Below, one piece after another: positions 41,788 through 51,300 of a stretch of 64,000 bases of DNA (the stretch's first letter is position 1; every line of letters starts with the position of its first letter). This stretch comes from Spirochaetia bacterium (GTDB taxonomy: Bacteria > Spirochaetota > Spirochaetia > Treponematales > Treponemataceae), in NCBI GenBank assembly GCA_900767955.1, contig CAAGBC010000049.1, positions 1-64,000 on the forward strand, given 5' to 3'. The notes beneath the pieces are model-generated. The model ran no database searches. It was not told the DNA's origin and was given only the letters and a program-made list of their open reading frames with translations. Position numbers and translations under genes: made by a program.

Positions 41788-41800
41788 TTAGGGTACTGTT

Positions 41801-42223
41801 GTGTCACGACGAAAAGGTAGAATTCTTGCATTTCAAACTCTTTATTCATGGGAAGTAGCAAGTGTTCCTATTGATGATTTACTTACTTTTTCATGGATTG
41901 AAAGTGATGATCCAGCAAAAGAGTCTGTAAAAGATGAAGAAATTTGTTCTTTTGCTCGTCTTTTAGTAAAAGGAACAGTTGAAAATATTGAAGAAATTGA
42001 TGGATTAATCAAATCTCATCTTGCTTCTAATTGGAGTATGGATAGAATAAATAAAGTTGCTCTTTCTGTTATGAGAATGAGCGTTTATTCTTTGCTATAT
42101 CAAAAAGATACTCATGCTTCAATTGTTATTGATGAAGCTGTTGGCATTGCAAAAGAATATGGTGCTGAAGATTCATTTAAATTTATTAATGCTGTATTAG
42201 ATAAAATTAATAAAGGTTTATAA
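41801..42223 (+). CDS. nusB: transcription antitermination factor NusB
   Basis: A 140-residue NusB beginning with GTG 13 nt after the foldase stop. Features: MSRRKGRILAFQTLYSWEV at the N-terminus and WSMDRINKVALSVMRMSVYSLLYQKDTHASIVIDEAVGIAKEYGAEDSFKFINAVLDKI at the C-terminus, the conserved end of the family. With S10 (NusE) it binds boxA RNA and supports rRNA antitermination. An 18-bp perfect palindrome (AAACTAAGTACTTAGTTT, 42224-42241) directly follows its stop codon. Confidence 0.95.
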   Translation: MSRRKGRILAFQTLYSWEVASVPIDDLLTFSWIESDDPAKESVKDEEICSFARLLVKGTVENIEEIDGLIKSHLASNWSMDRINKVALSVMRMSVYSLLYQKDTHASIVIDEAVGIAKEYGAEDSFKFINAVLDKINKGL

Positions 42224-42255
42224 AAACTAAGTACTTAGTTTAAGGATTATTTAAT

Positions 42256-44106
42256 ATGAAAAGGTCGTACGGAAGATTTATAATAATATTTATTTTCTTT
42301 CTTGCGACCTTTTTTTCTTGCTCATTAGAAGTTGAACGAAAATCTTTTACATCAAATTTAGATTATATTGATGCACTAATTTCCCAAGGTTTATATAAAG
42401 ATGCTTGTGCTGAATTAAAAAAAGTTGAAAAAAAGGCATATAGTTCTTGGGCGGAATTAGGAATTTTCAGAAGATATATTCAAATATCGGAAGAACAAAA
42501 TGCAGAAAAATTATTATTAAAATCCCTAAAGAAAAATCCTGAAAATTTAGAATTGTCAGCTGTTTATGCTGATTTCTTAAATAAGCAAAATCGTATTCAA
42601 GATGCTTTGCAAGTTGGAAAAAAATTAGAAGGCACAAAATACGGTTCAATTTATTCTGAATCGGTTTTAAAAGATACAATAAGTAAATATCAAAAGGACG
42701 AATTTTCAACTGTATTTTTAAAACCTGAATATTATTCTGTATATTATGATGCCTATGTTGGTTCAAAAAAAGATGAATGGCTTAGAAATTGCGCTGTAAT
42801 AAATCTTTTATATGGGAATTATTCTAAAGCTGCAGAAATTCAACCAGAACAATCTTATGATGTTTCTGATGCATATTTTTGGTCTTTAGTTCTGTATGAT
42901 GCAGGAAATTTTGGAAATGCAATTTATTTTTCTGATTCTGCACTTCGTTTATATGAATTAGCATCAAAGCGAGTTAAAAATAAAATTTCCATTGCAGATA
43001 TTATTAGTATAAAAGCAGATGCTTATGCTGCATTGTTAGATTCTGATAGAGCGGAAGAAACACGAAGAAATTTTATTGAAGCATTGTCAAAGAATAAGCA
43101 CGGAGAATTTGTTCTATCTGAAAAAGATAAAAATTCTTCAGTTGTTCCTGTTTTGTTTGCAAATAGTGCAAGTTGGGCAATTGATAATAATGATAATCAT
43201 CGTGCAGCCAATTTGTTGTCTTTTACAGTAAATACTTGGCCAGATTTTGTTCCAGGGCTGGCTTTGTATGCAGATTTTGCATATCAGAGTAATTTGCAAC
43301 GGGAAGAAGATTTTACAGAACTTTCTTTGCGTGATTCAGGATTAGCAACCTTGGAAATGGAACAATATGACAATCGTGCAAAAGTTCCTATGAGTGATGC
43401 AGTATACAGAGTTTCTGAAAGTTTGAAGCGTACAAAAAATCCATTGTTGTATTTGTTGCAGCTAGATTTAAATTATAAAGTTTCTTCAAATTTGTCAGAA
43501 AAAGAAAAACAAGCAGATTTGTGGAAAGTTCTTGAAAGAAATATAATCTCTCCTGGAATTTATCCTGAAATTTTAGTCAATTATGCTGTTCATTTTTTCT
43601 GTTTGCAAAATGAATTTAATCAAAGTAAAACTTTGTTTAAAAAGTATTTATCAAATAAATATTCCATAGCAGTTGATGATTTATTTTGGGAAAATGTAAT
43701 TAATGTTATTAATTTGTTAAATGAATGGGAAATTGAATATTGTGCATATTTTTCTACTTTTGATAAGAAAACCGATGAAATTATTCGTTTGTATGAATAC
43801 GCTGTTTATGAAGATAGCGATTTAAAAAATATTACACCTTATGTTTCTGATTCAACATGTATAAATTTGGCAATGATTTATAATGCCCTAGGAAATACAT
43901 CCAAGGCGCTTGATTTATATAGCAAAATTATGGGGCGTGTTTCTAGTACAAAATTAAAATCTCTTATTATGTATAGAATTGCGTTGATTTATAACGATAA
44001 AAACGATAAAAAGAATGCATTACATTCCGCTGAATATGCTGTATCTCTTAATGAAAAAAACTTTCAGGCAAAACTTTTAATTTCCAAGATTAATGCAACA
44101 AAATAA
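42256..44106 (+). CDS. TPR lipoprotein of unknown function
   Basis: A 616-residue lipoprotein with signal MKRSYGRFIIIFIFFLATFFSC, Cys22. The rest is almost entirely helical and contains tetratricopeptide-like pairs: LISQGLYKDACAELKKVEK, NLELSAVYADFLNKQNRIQDALQVGKKL, CINLAMIYNALGNTSKALDLYSKIMG and YRIALIYNDKNDKKNALHSAEYAVSLNEKNFQAKL. Such lipoproteins usually scaffold envelope complexes. It follows nusB by 32 nt and ends in a strong terminator, making it the last gene of the alaS-nusB run. Confidence 0.8.
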   Translation: MKRSYGRFIIIFIFFLATFFSCSLEVERKSFTSNLDYIDALISQGLYKDACAELKKVEKKAYSSWAELGIFRRYIQISEEQNAEKLLLKSLKKNPENLELSAVYADFLNKQNRIQDALQVGKKLEGTKYGSIYSESVLKDTISKYQKDEFSTVFLKPEYYSVYYDAYVGSKKDEWLRNCAVINLLYGNYSKAAEIQPEQSYDVSDAYFWSLVLYDAGNFGNAIYFSDSALRLYELASKRVKNKISIADIISIKADAYAALLDSDRAEETRRNFIEALSKNKHGEFVLSEKDKNSSVVPVLFANSASWAIDNNDNHRAANLLSFTVNTWPDFVPGLALYADFAYQSNLQREEDFTELSLRDSGLATLEMEQYDNRAKVPMSDAVYRVSESLKRTKNPLLYLLQLDLNYKVSSNLSEKEKQADLWKVLERNIISPGIYPEILVNYAVHFFCLQNEFNQSKTLFKKYLSNKYSIAVDDLFWENVINVINLLNEWEIEYCAYFSTFDKKTDEIIRLYEYAVYEDSDLKNITPYVSDSTCINLAMIYNALGNTSKALDLYSKIMGRVSSTKLKSLIMYRIALIYNDKNDKKNALHSAEYAVSLNEKNFQAKLLISKINATK

Positions 44107-44111
44107 AAAAA

Positions 44112-44156
44112 AAGTTGCTTAAAATAGCAAAATGTCTACTTCAAGCAACTTTTATA
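44112..44156. terminator. terminator between the TPR lipoprotein and groES
   Basis: AAGTTGCTT and AAGCAACTT separated by about 20 nt, with A and T tracts on both sides; can serve both convergent genes. Confidence 0.8.
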
Positions 44157-44176
44157 CAACTTATATCTAGTTATTA

Positions 44177-44452
44177 TTATTTTTCGATTATTGCAATAAT
44201 ATCGCTCATTCTTAAGATAAGATGTTCTTCATCATCAATTTTAATTTCAGTTCCAGCATATTTGTCATACATAATTCTGTCACCGATTTTTACAGTTACT
44301 TTTTCATCTTCTGTACCAGGACCAACTTCAACAACTGTAGCAGTTTGAGTTTTTTCTTGTCCTGCTTCTGGAATAAAAAGTCCACTTGCTGTTTTTGTTT
44401 CTGCTTTATCATTTTTTACAAGAACTCTGTCTGCTAAAGGTTTAATTTTCAT
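44177..44452 (-). CDS. groES: co-chaperonin GroES
   Basis: A 91-residue co-chaperonin. The ATG at 44452 has AGGAG 11 nt upstream; the GTG four codons before abuts the site. Seen: KIKPLADRVLVKNDKAETKTASGLFIPEAGQEKTQTATVVEVGPG and GDRIMYDKYAGTEIKIDDEEHLILRMSDIIAII, including the mobile loop. It is unlinked from groEL (33767) and divergent from the group-2 sigma factor gene. Confidence 0.97.
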   Translation of the reverse strand: MKIKPLADRVLVKNDKAETKTASGLFIPEAGQEKTQTATVVEVGPGTEDEKVTVKIGDRIMYDKYAGTEIKIDDEEHLILRMSDIIAIIEK

Positions 44453-44491
44453 TTTGTTATACACTCCTAAAATTCAGATATTATATCTTTA

Positions 44492-44521
44492 AATATAAGA
44501 AATAAATGGGGTAAAAGTCAA
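44492..44521 (-). promoter_or_regulatory. candidate sigma-70 promoter of groES
   Basis: On the minus strand, TTGACT (44521-44516) and TATATT (44497-44492), 18-bp spacer, 40 bp before the groES start. Confidence 0.5.
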
Positions 44522-44549
44522 TAAAAAAAATCTGGATTTCATTTTTTTA

Positions 44550-44606
44550 TGAGTCAAAAATACACATTTATTATGTTGTCTTTTTTTGGTGTGTCATTTT
44601 GAATCA
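44550..44606. promoter_or_regulatory. pair of inverted candidate enhancer elements upstream of the sigma-factor gene
   Basis: TGTGTCATTTTGAATCA at 44590-44606 is the 17-mer found upstream of hsp20 (13605) with one change. A related copy in opposite orientation, TGAGTCAAAAATACACA, is at 44550-44566 (14 of 17 matches when reversed). Confidence 0.5.
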
Positions 44607-44723
44607 AATATTACTGTTGATATTTAGAAGTGAGACTTGAAGAATAATTTTATAGATTTTCTAATTCTTTGTAGTATAAGAAAATATAAAATTTTTATAA
44701 AAATCTTTTGTTTTTATTTTAAT

Positions 44724-44740
44724 TGGCACGCAAATTGCAT
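44724..44740 (+). promoter_or_regulatory. sigma-54 promoter of the sigma-factor gene
   Basis: TTGGCAC-GCAAA-TTGCA fits the -24/-12 consensus exactly and lies about 43 bp before the start codon. Only two bases differ from the hsp20 promoter across 17. The 330-bp gap between groES and this gene holds both divergent promoters and the paired upstream elements. Confidence 0.85.
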
Positions 44741-44782
44741 TGTATATAATGGATACATTTAAAAAATGTGCTGGAGGAAAAT

Positions 44783-45622
44783 ATGGTAAATGAATCAAAC
44801 GTTTTAGAATTATATCTTAGGGATATTAATAAAGTGCCTTTACTAACAAGGGAAGAAGAAACTTCTCTTGCAATAGAAGCAGCAAAAGGAAATAAAGCAG
44901 CAAAAAATAAGATTGTTAATGCTAATTTGCGCTTTGTTGTGAATATTGCAAAAAAATATCAAAATCATGGACTTGATTTGACTGATTTAATTAGTGAAGG
45001 AAATATAGGTCTTTTAGTTGCAATTGATAAATTTGATGTAACAAAAGGTTATCACTTTATTTCTTATGCAGTTTGGTGGATTAGACAATCTATATTAAAA
45101 GCTATTTGCGAAAAAAGCCGTTCGATTCGTTTACCTTTGAATAGAGCAAATGAACTTGTTCGTATTGAACACGCTAGAAAATCAATTGTTGGTAATAAAA
45201 CAATTGAGCAAGAATTAACAGAAGTTGCAGAAATGTTAAATATGGATAAAGATCATGTTAGAGAAATGATTAATATTTCCCGTGAAATGATATCCTTAGA
45301 TGCTGAATTAAGTACTCCAGAAAATGATAAAACAAGCGTTGGTGATTTTATTGAAGATACTCAAAGTGAAAAGCCAGAAGATAAAGTTGTCAACGATTCC
45401 TTAAAAGAAGAAATTGACAATGTTCTTCATACATTAAAACCTAATGAAGAAAATGTTTTGCGTCTTCGCTTTGGTTTAAACGGTGAAAAACCAATGTCAT
45501 TAAAAGAAGTTGGTGATGTTTGCAATCTTACTAAAGAGCGTATTCGCCAAATTGAAAAACACGCAATTTTAAGAATGCAGCATGTTACAAGAGCTAGACG
45601 CCTTGAATCTTATGTTTCATAA
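44783..45622 (+). CDS. group-2 sigma-70 family factor (RpoS/RpoH-like role)
   Basis: A 279-residue sigma factor without region 1.1. The ATG at 44783 follows GGAGGAAAAT. Seen: region 1.2 (VLELYLRDINKVPLLTREEETSLA), region 2 (NLRFVVNIAKKYQNHGLDLTDLISEGNIGLLVAIDKFD...YAVWWIRQSILKAI), region 3 and region 4 (LRLRFGLNGEKPMSLKEVGDVCNLTKERIRQIEKHAILRMQ). It is too small to be the housekeeping factor and is driven by a sigma-54 promoter, recalling the RpoN-RpoS cascade of Borrelia. It likely directs a stress or host-response regulon (inference). Its last 29 bp overlap the end of recG on the other strand. Confidence 0.9.
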   Translation: MVNESNVLELYLRDINKVPLLTREEETSLAIEAAKGNKAAKNKIVNANLRFVVNIAKKYQNHGLDLTDLISEGNIGLLVAIDKFDVTKGYHFISYAVWWIRQSILKAICEKSRSIRLPLNRANELVRIEHARKSIVGNKTIEQELTEVAEMLNMDKDHVREMINISREMISLDAELSTPENDKTSVGDFIEDTQSEKPEDKVVNDSLKEEIDNVLHTLKPNEENVLRLRFGLNGEKPMSLKEVGDVCNLTKERIRQIEKHAILRMQHVTRARRLESYVS

Positions 45623-47750
45623 AAGTAAAAGCGTCTGTTCGTGCGATTTTAAGAATCTCATTATCACGAACAACATCAGCGATTCCTAAAGTTAAATTTC
45701 CTGCTTGTAAGGTTCCGGTTATTTCGCCGGGACCTCTTAATTTTAAATCTTGATTAGCAATAAAAAATCCATCAGTATTTTGTCTTAATACTTTCATTCT
45801 TTCTATTCCCATTTGGGTTATTTTATTGCTATATATTAAAAAACAAAAAGATTGTTCTGAATTGCGTCCAACGCGTCCTCTTAATTGATGTAATTGTGCT
45901 AATCCAAATCTGTCTGCTTGTTCAATTACGATACAAGTTGCGTTTGCCACATCAACACCAACTTCAATAACTGTTGTTGCTGCCAAAATATTTATTGTTC
46001 CTTTTTTAAATTCCAAAAGAACTTTTGCTTGCTCTTGTTCATCGATTTTTGAATGAACCAAGGCACATTTATATTCAGGAAATATTTGCTGTGATAAAAT
46101 TTGAAACATTGATTCAGCTGATTTTATTTCTGAACCAGAAGAATCTGCTTCAATAGCTGGATAAACAAAATATGCTTGTTTTCCTTTTTGTAATTCCTTT
46201 CTTACAGCGTTGTAAGCATTTTGCTCGTTGCCTTCTTTGACTAAATATGTTGTGATTGGTTTTCTTCCTTCTGGCATTGTTTTGATAACAGAAACATCTA
46301 AATCACCAAAAACTGTTAATGCCAAAGTCTGAGGAATTGGCGTTGCACTCATCATTAAAAGATGTGGTTCAAAAGTTATTTTTTCATCTTCTGTTGTTCT
46401 TCCTTTTTCAATAATTGATTGGCGCTGAACAACTCCGAATCTGTGCTGTTCATCAATTATTGCCAATTGCAAGTCTTTGTATACTACTTGTTTTGAAAAA
46501 AGGGCATGAGTTCCAATGATTATATCAATTTCACCATTGCTTAATGATTTTAATAACTGATTTCGGCCAGAGGCTTTTACATTTCCTGTGAGGAACGCAA
46601 TTCTTATTCCTAAGGGTTCCAAGATTGTGGCAGCTGATTCTGCGTGTTGTCTTGCAAGAATTTCTGTTGGCGCCATAATTGCACATTGGCCTTTCCAGTT
46701 TATAATTCTTAAACAAGCAAAAAATGCAACTAAGGTTTTTCCTGAACCAACATCTCCTTGTAACAACCGTGCCATTGTGAATGGAATTTTTGTTGTTTCA
46801 TTTTTTAATAATGAAATTCTGTCTTTGTATCCTTGGTCAATGTCGTTATTCATTTGTGTAATAACTTTGCATTGGTCAGGTGTTAAATTAAATTTTAATC
46901 TGTCTAGCAATTGTTGTTGCAACGGAGATAAAGTTTCGTAAAAATCTTTTTGATTTATGATAAGTTTGTTTTCGGAATAAGTTTCTTCTGTTTCTAAATC
47001 AATTGTTGGAATGTATCCTTTGTGTTTCCATGCGCGAGAAGCAATTACACATTGAAAATTAAATAATTCTTCGTAGATTAATGTGTTTCGCGCGTTTTGA
47101 GCATCATTTATTGTTTTTGGACAATGAATTAATTTTATTGCTTCTTGTTTTGATAATAAATTTCTTTTTTGAATATATTCTTCAGGAAGTTCGTTTTCAA
47201 TTCCGTGAACATATTGGTTAATTGCAGTTTGAATAAATTTTCTTATGTTTTTTTGTTTTAGGCCTTCTGTCAAAGGGTAAACTGGAAGAATTCCTGTGTC
47301 AGGAAGTGGTGTATTTTGAAAATCTTCTAAATTGCCCGAATTTGCCATTTTAACAGCTTCAAATGATGTGCTTTGAATCTGACCATATTTTTCTGAAAAA
47401 GTCCCCGTCACAGCGATTATAGAGCCTACAGGAAGAGAATTTTGCAAGAATTGACGATTAAATGCAATTAATGAAGCAGATGCAGTTCCATCGGAAACAA
47501 TAATTTTTAGGGTTTTCATTTTTCCGTAGCCAAACCATTCGTGGGCAATAACTTGTGCAATTGTATGAACTTTTGATGAAAACTGAAAATTATCTATTGA
47601 AATGCGTTTAGTTCTATCTTCGTAATTTTTTGGGTAAAATGATAATAAATCAGAAACTGTAAAAATATTTAGTTTTGCAAATAGTTTTGCAGCTGCAGGG
47701 CCGATTCCTGAAATTGTTGTGATTGAATTTTTTATATCTTGTAATTTCAT
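45594..47750 (-). CDS. recG: ATP-dependent DNA helicase RecG
   Basis: A 718-residue helicase that remodels stalled replication forks. N-terminal wedge/OB domain (ISGIGPAAAKLFAKLNIFTVSDLLSFYPKNYEDR...KVHTIAQVIAHEW), Walker A GDVGSGKT near 330, DEQH near 433, and motif VI in HQLRGRVGRNSEQSFCFL. Length is typical. The 3' end overlaps the convergent sigma-factor gene by 29 bp; the upstream neighbour is yggT, 9 nt away, so yggT-recG are one unit with dnaE. Confidence 0.97.
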   Translation of the reverse strand: MKLQDIKNSITTISGIGPAAAKLFAKLNIFTVSDLLSFYPKNYEDRTKRISIDNFQFSSKVHTIAQVIAHEWFGYGKMKTLKIIVSDGTASASLIAFNRQFLQNSLPVGSIIAVTGTFSEKYGQIQSTSFEAVKMANSGNLEDFQNTPLPDTGILPVYPLTEGLKQKNIRKFIQTAINQYVHGIENELPEEYIQKRNLLSKQEAIKLIHCPKTINDAQNARNTLIYEELFNFQCVIASRAWKHKGYIPTIDLETEETYSENKLIINQKDFYETLSPLQQQLLDRLKFNLTPDQCKVITQMNNDIDQGYKDRISLLKNETTKIPFTMARLLQGDVGSGKTLVAFFACLRIINWKGQCAIMAPTEILARQHAESAATILEPLGIRIAFLTGNVKASGRNQLLKSLSNGEIDIIIGTHALFSKQVVYKDLQLAIIDEQHRFGVVQRQSIIEKGRTTEDEKITFEPHLLMMSATPIPQTLALTVFGDLDVSVIKTMPEGRKPITTYLVKEGNEQNAYNAVRKELQKGKQAYFVYPAIEADSSGSEIKSAESMFQILSQQIFPEYKCALVHSKIDEQEQAKVLLEFKKGTINILAATTVIEVGVDVANATCIVIEQADRFGLAQLHQLRGRVGRNSEQSFCFLIYSNKITQMGIERMKVLRQNTDGFFIANQDLKLRGPGEITGTLQAGNLTLGIADVVRDNEILKIARTDAFTFMKHKIQGV

Positions 47751-47759
47751 ATTTCAACA

Positions 47760-48350
47760 TTAAACAGGAATAAGGGTGCATAGATAACATAAATAGTTAA
47801 TTACGAATTTTCCTAAGAACAAGCAAATTACTAAAATTATGATTGAAATTAATAATCCTGTCTTGTAACTTAATGCTCCATTTTTGGCAAATGGTCTTGA
47901 TAATTTAAATACGATGTTTGAAAATGCGCTATCAAATTGAGCCCAAACTGAACCATAATAATTTTTGTTTTTGCTAACAAGCATAACAATAAAGCGAATT
48001 GCTAAAAATAACAAAAGCATTGAAATTACTGAAGAAAGAATAGACCAAATTAAGCTAATGATTAAAGCAAGAATTCCACCTATATGAACTCGTCCTGAGT
48101 GTGCAATTCCTTGAAGAATTGTTGATATTGCAGTTAAAAGTCCAATTGCTAACATTGGAGAAAAATCTAAGTTCCCAAGGTTTAAGGGAATTTTTCTGAA
48201 TAGATTTAAATATGGATCACAAATTGCTGATAAAATTTGACCAACTTTGCTATATTCTAGCCCAGGAATCCAAGTAAGTATGATTCTTACAAAACATAAA
48301 GTTGTATAAAGTGAAATCCCTTTTATTAAAAGTGAAAAAATCTGAATCAT
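47760..48350 (-). CDS. YggT-family membrane protein
   Basis: A 196-residue membrane protein, two YggT domains in tandem: IFSLLIKGISLYTTLCFVRIILTWIPGLEYSKVGQILSAICDPYLNLFRKIPLNLGNLDFSPMLAIGLL is the canonical domain; the second half repeats the pattern with LFLAIRFIVMLV...YYGSVWAQFDSAFSNIVFKLSRPFAK. The ATG at 48350 is used since TTGGAG lies 6 nt upstream; the TTG codon within that site is rejected. The family is linked to envelope or osmotic functions. It starts 14 nt after the dnaE stop. Confidence 0.85.
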   Translation of the reverse strand: MIQIFSLLIKGISLYTTLCFVRIILTWIPGLEYSKVGQILSAICDPYLNLFRKIPLNLGNLDFSPMLAIGLLTAISTILQGIAHSGRVHIGGILALIISLIWSILSSVISMLLLFLAIRFIVMLVSKNKNYYGSVWAQFDSAFSNIVFKLSRPFAKNGALSYKTGLLISIIILVICLFLGKFVINYLCYLCTLIPV

Positions 48351-48363
48351 TATATTCTCCAAT

Positions 48364-51300
48364 TTATTCTGTCCAAACGTCTTTTACGAATGGCATATCT
48401 AAGAGTTGTTGAATTAATTCTTTGTCTGGTTGAACTGTTAATTGCTGATTAGCTTTTACTATATAGTTTCCATTTTGTGTGTCTATATGAAAATATATAT
48501 AACAACTACCTGTTTTGGCAAATAAAAATTCTTTTATTGAATTAAGATCTGTTTCAGAGTTAAATGAATTGTCTAATTCAATATGCAATTCCTTAATGGA
48601 ATGTTGTTTTAACTGTTCTATTGGTTCTATTGAATCAACAAGGAAGGAAGGAGTTTCTCGGCTTCCGTCGACTTTTCCTTTGAAGCAGTAAACACCGTCT
48701 TCTTTTATTTGTGAATATAAAATAGCCCAAGTTTTAGGGAAGAAAGTTAAATCAATTTCTCCGTAAATATCTTGAAGTTTTGCAAACGCCATTGGTTTAT
48801 TATCTTTTTTTGTGTAAATAATTCTAAGGCCAGAAATAATTCCCAATATGGTGTAAGTTTTTCCTGAATTGCGTGATTGCCAAGAATTTTGTCCACTTGA
48901 TAATAATGCATTTTTTTCAGCTTCGGCTTCTTTTCCTGCTCGTTCAATATTTTGAGAAGTAAGGGAAATTGATGTTTCAATAACTTTTCTGTATTCATCA
49001 AGAGGATGCCCACTAACATAACAACCAATACAGTCTTTTTCCATGTTTAGTTTTTCACGAGGAGGCATATCTTCTGAAATACTAAAGACAAAATCAACGA
49101 ATGTTTTTTCTTCTGTGTCGCCGAACAAATCACCTTGACCAGATTCTTCGTTAATTTTGATATTTTCTACATATTCAGTTGCTTGTTCTGCATTTAACAA
49201 TAATGTTGCGCGATTAAATTTCTTTAATGCGTGATCACTTGTGTCTTCAATTCCCACATTGTCAAAAGCACCAGTTTTAATAAGAACTTCCACAGCGCCT
49301 TTATTTACAGTTCTTAAATCTACACGCTTTAGGAAATCCATAAAACTCTTGAATGGACCATCTTTTTTACGCTTGCTAATAATTTCTTCAGCAGCAGCTT
49401 CACCCATTCCTTTAATTCCCTGAAGCCCAAAAACGATTCTTCCGTCTACAACATCAAAAACTGAATCTGAACGGTTAATATCAGGTGGATCAATTTCTAT
49501 TCCCATGGAACGACCTTCAGCAATGTACTGAGGAAGCTTATCTGTACTAGAAATTTCGTTTGTTAAGTTGGCAGCAATAAATTCCGCAGGGAAGTGAGCT
49601 TTTAAGTATGCTGTTCTGTAGGCAACAACTGAGTAAGCTGCGGCGTGACTTTTGTTAAATCCGTAACCAGCAAATGGAACCATGATTTCAAAAATGTCAG
49701 CAGCGTGTTCTTCTGTAAAACCAGATTTAATTGCACCTTCGATAAATTCTTTCTTTTTTCCCAATAGAACTTCTGGTTTTTTCTTACCCATAGCACGACG
49801 AAGCATATCTGCTCCACCAAGAGAAAAGCCTGCAATGCGTTGTGCAACTTGCATAACTTGTTCCTGATAAACCATAACGCCATAAGTTTCTTTTAAAATA
49901 TCTTCAAGACATGGGTCAGGGTAGTGAACAGTTTCTGGCTTCCATTTTCCGTCAATGTAATTAGGAATATAATCAAGAGGACCTGGGCGATACAACGCAT
50001 TCAATGCAACAAGTTCTTCGATACAACGAGGTTTAGCTTGGCGAAGAATTTTTTGCATTCCAGGACTTTCAAACTGGAATACGGCAACTGTGTCACCACG
50101 ACAGAATAAATCAAATGTTTTTTCATCTGATTCATCAACAGTATTAGTGTCAAAATTTTCAAAGCCAGGACGCTTTTTGATAATTCGTTCTGCGTATTTT
50201 ATCAATGTTAATGTTTTTAATCCCAAGTAGTCCATTTTTACAAGACCACATGGTTCAATAATATCCATTGTAAACTGAACAGCAACTTTTCCTGTTTTAG
50301 CATCTTTAAAAACTGGAGCCCAATCTGGAAGTTCTGTTTTTCCAATAACAATACCAGAAGCGTGCAAACCTGTGTTTCTGTTTACATTTTCAAGCTTTAA
50401 TGCCAAATCAAATAATTCTTTATAACGAGGGTCTTCCCTGTACTGAATAAGTTGCCCGTTATCTGGATGTTTATCATCTGGAGGAGTGAATGCATCTTTT
50501 AATTTTGCTTTTGGGTTTTCTGGAATTCCTTTTTTTAGCATATTTACTTCTGCTAATGGAATACCTAAAACTCGCCCAACATCAGCAATAACTTGTTTTG
50601 CTTTTAATGTACCAAATGTAATAATATGCCCAACTTGTGGGTCGCCGTAATGTTCCCTTGTGTACTGAATAACGCTTTGACGACCTTCGAAGCACATATC
50701 AACGTCAAAATCGGGCATACTAACGCGTTCAGGATTTAAGAATCGTTCAAAAATTAATTTATATCTAAATGGGTCAATGTCGGTGATTGTCATTGCGTAT
50801 GCCACAAGAGAACCAGCACCAGAACCACGACCAGGCCCAATAGGAACATCGTGAGTTTTTGACCAGTTGATGAAGTTCCAAACTATAAGGAAGTAACCAG
50901 CAAATCCCATTTTGAAAATAATATCAAGTTCGTACATTGCTCGGTCTACAATTTCTTGAGTAACGGTTTTATAACGATTGCGTAAACCTTCTTCTACAAG
51001 ATGAAGCATGTATGCGTCTTGGCTTACATATTCTTTTGGAATTTTATAAACAGGAAGACAATCTTTTAATTCTTCAGTTTTGTACTGAGGAATTGTTAAA
51101 TCACACATATTTGCGATTTTCATTGTGTTGTCTATCATTTCTGGATAATCAGGGAAAAGCATGCGCATTTCATCTTCGGTTTTCATGTAGAATTGGTCAG
51201 ATTCAAAGCGCATTCTGTTTGGGTCATCACGAAGTTTTTTTGTTCCAATACAAAGCAAAATATCTTGTGCTACAGCATCTTCTTGGCGTGCGTAGTGAAT

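Noticed and set aside
42224..42241. 18-bp palindrome after nusB as a terminator
   Set aside because: No T run follows and the next gene starts 15 bp later; it may be chance or a minor operator.
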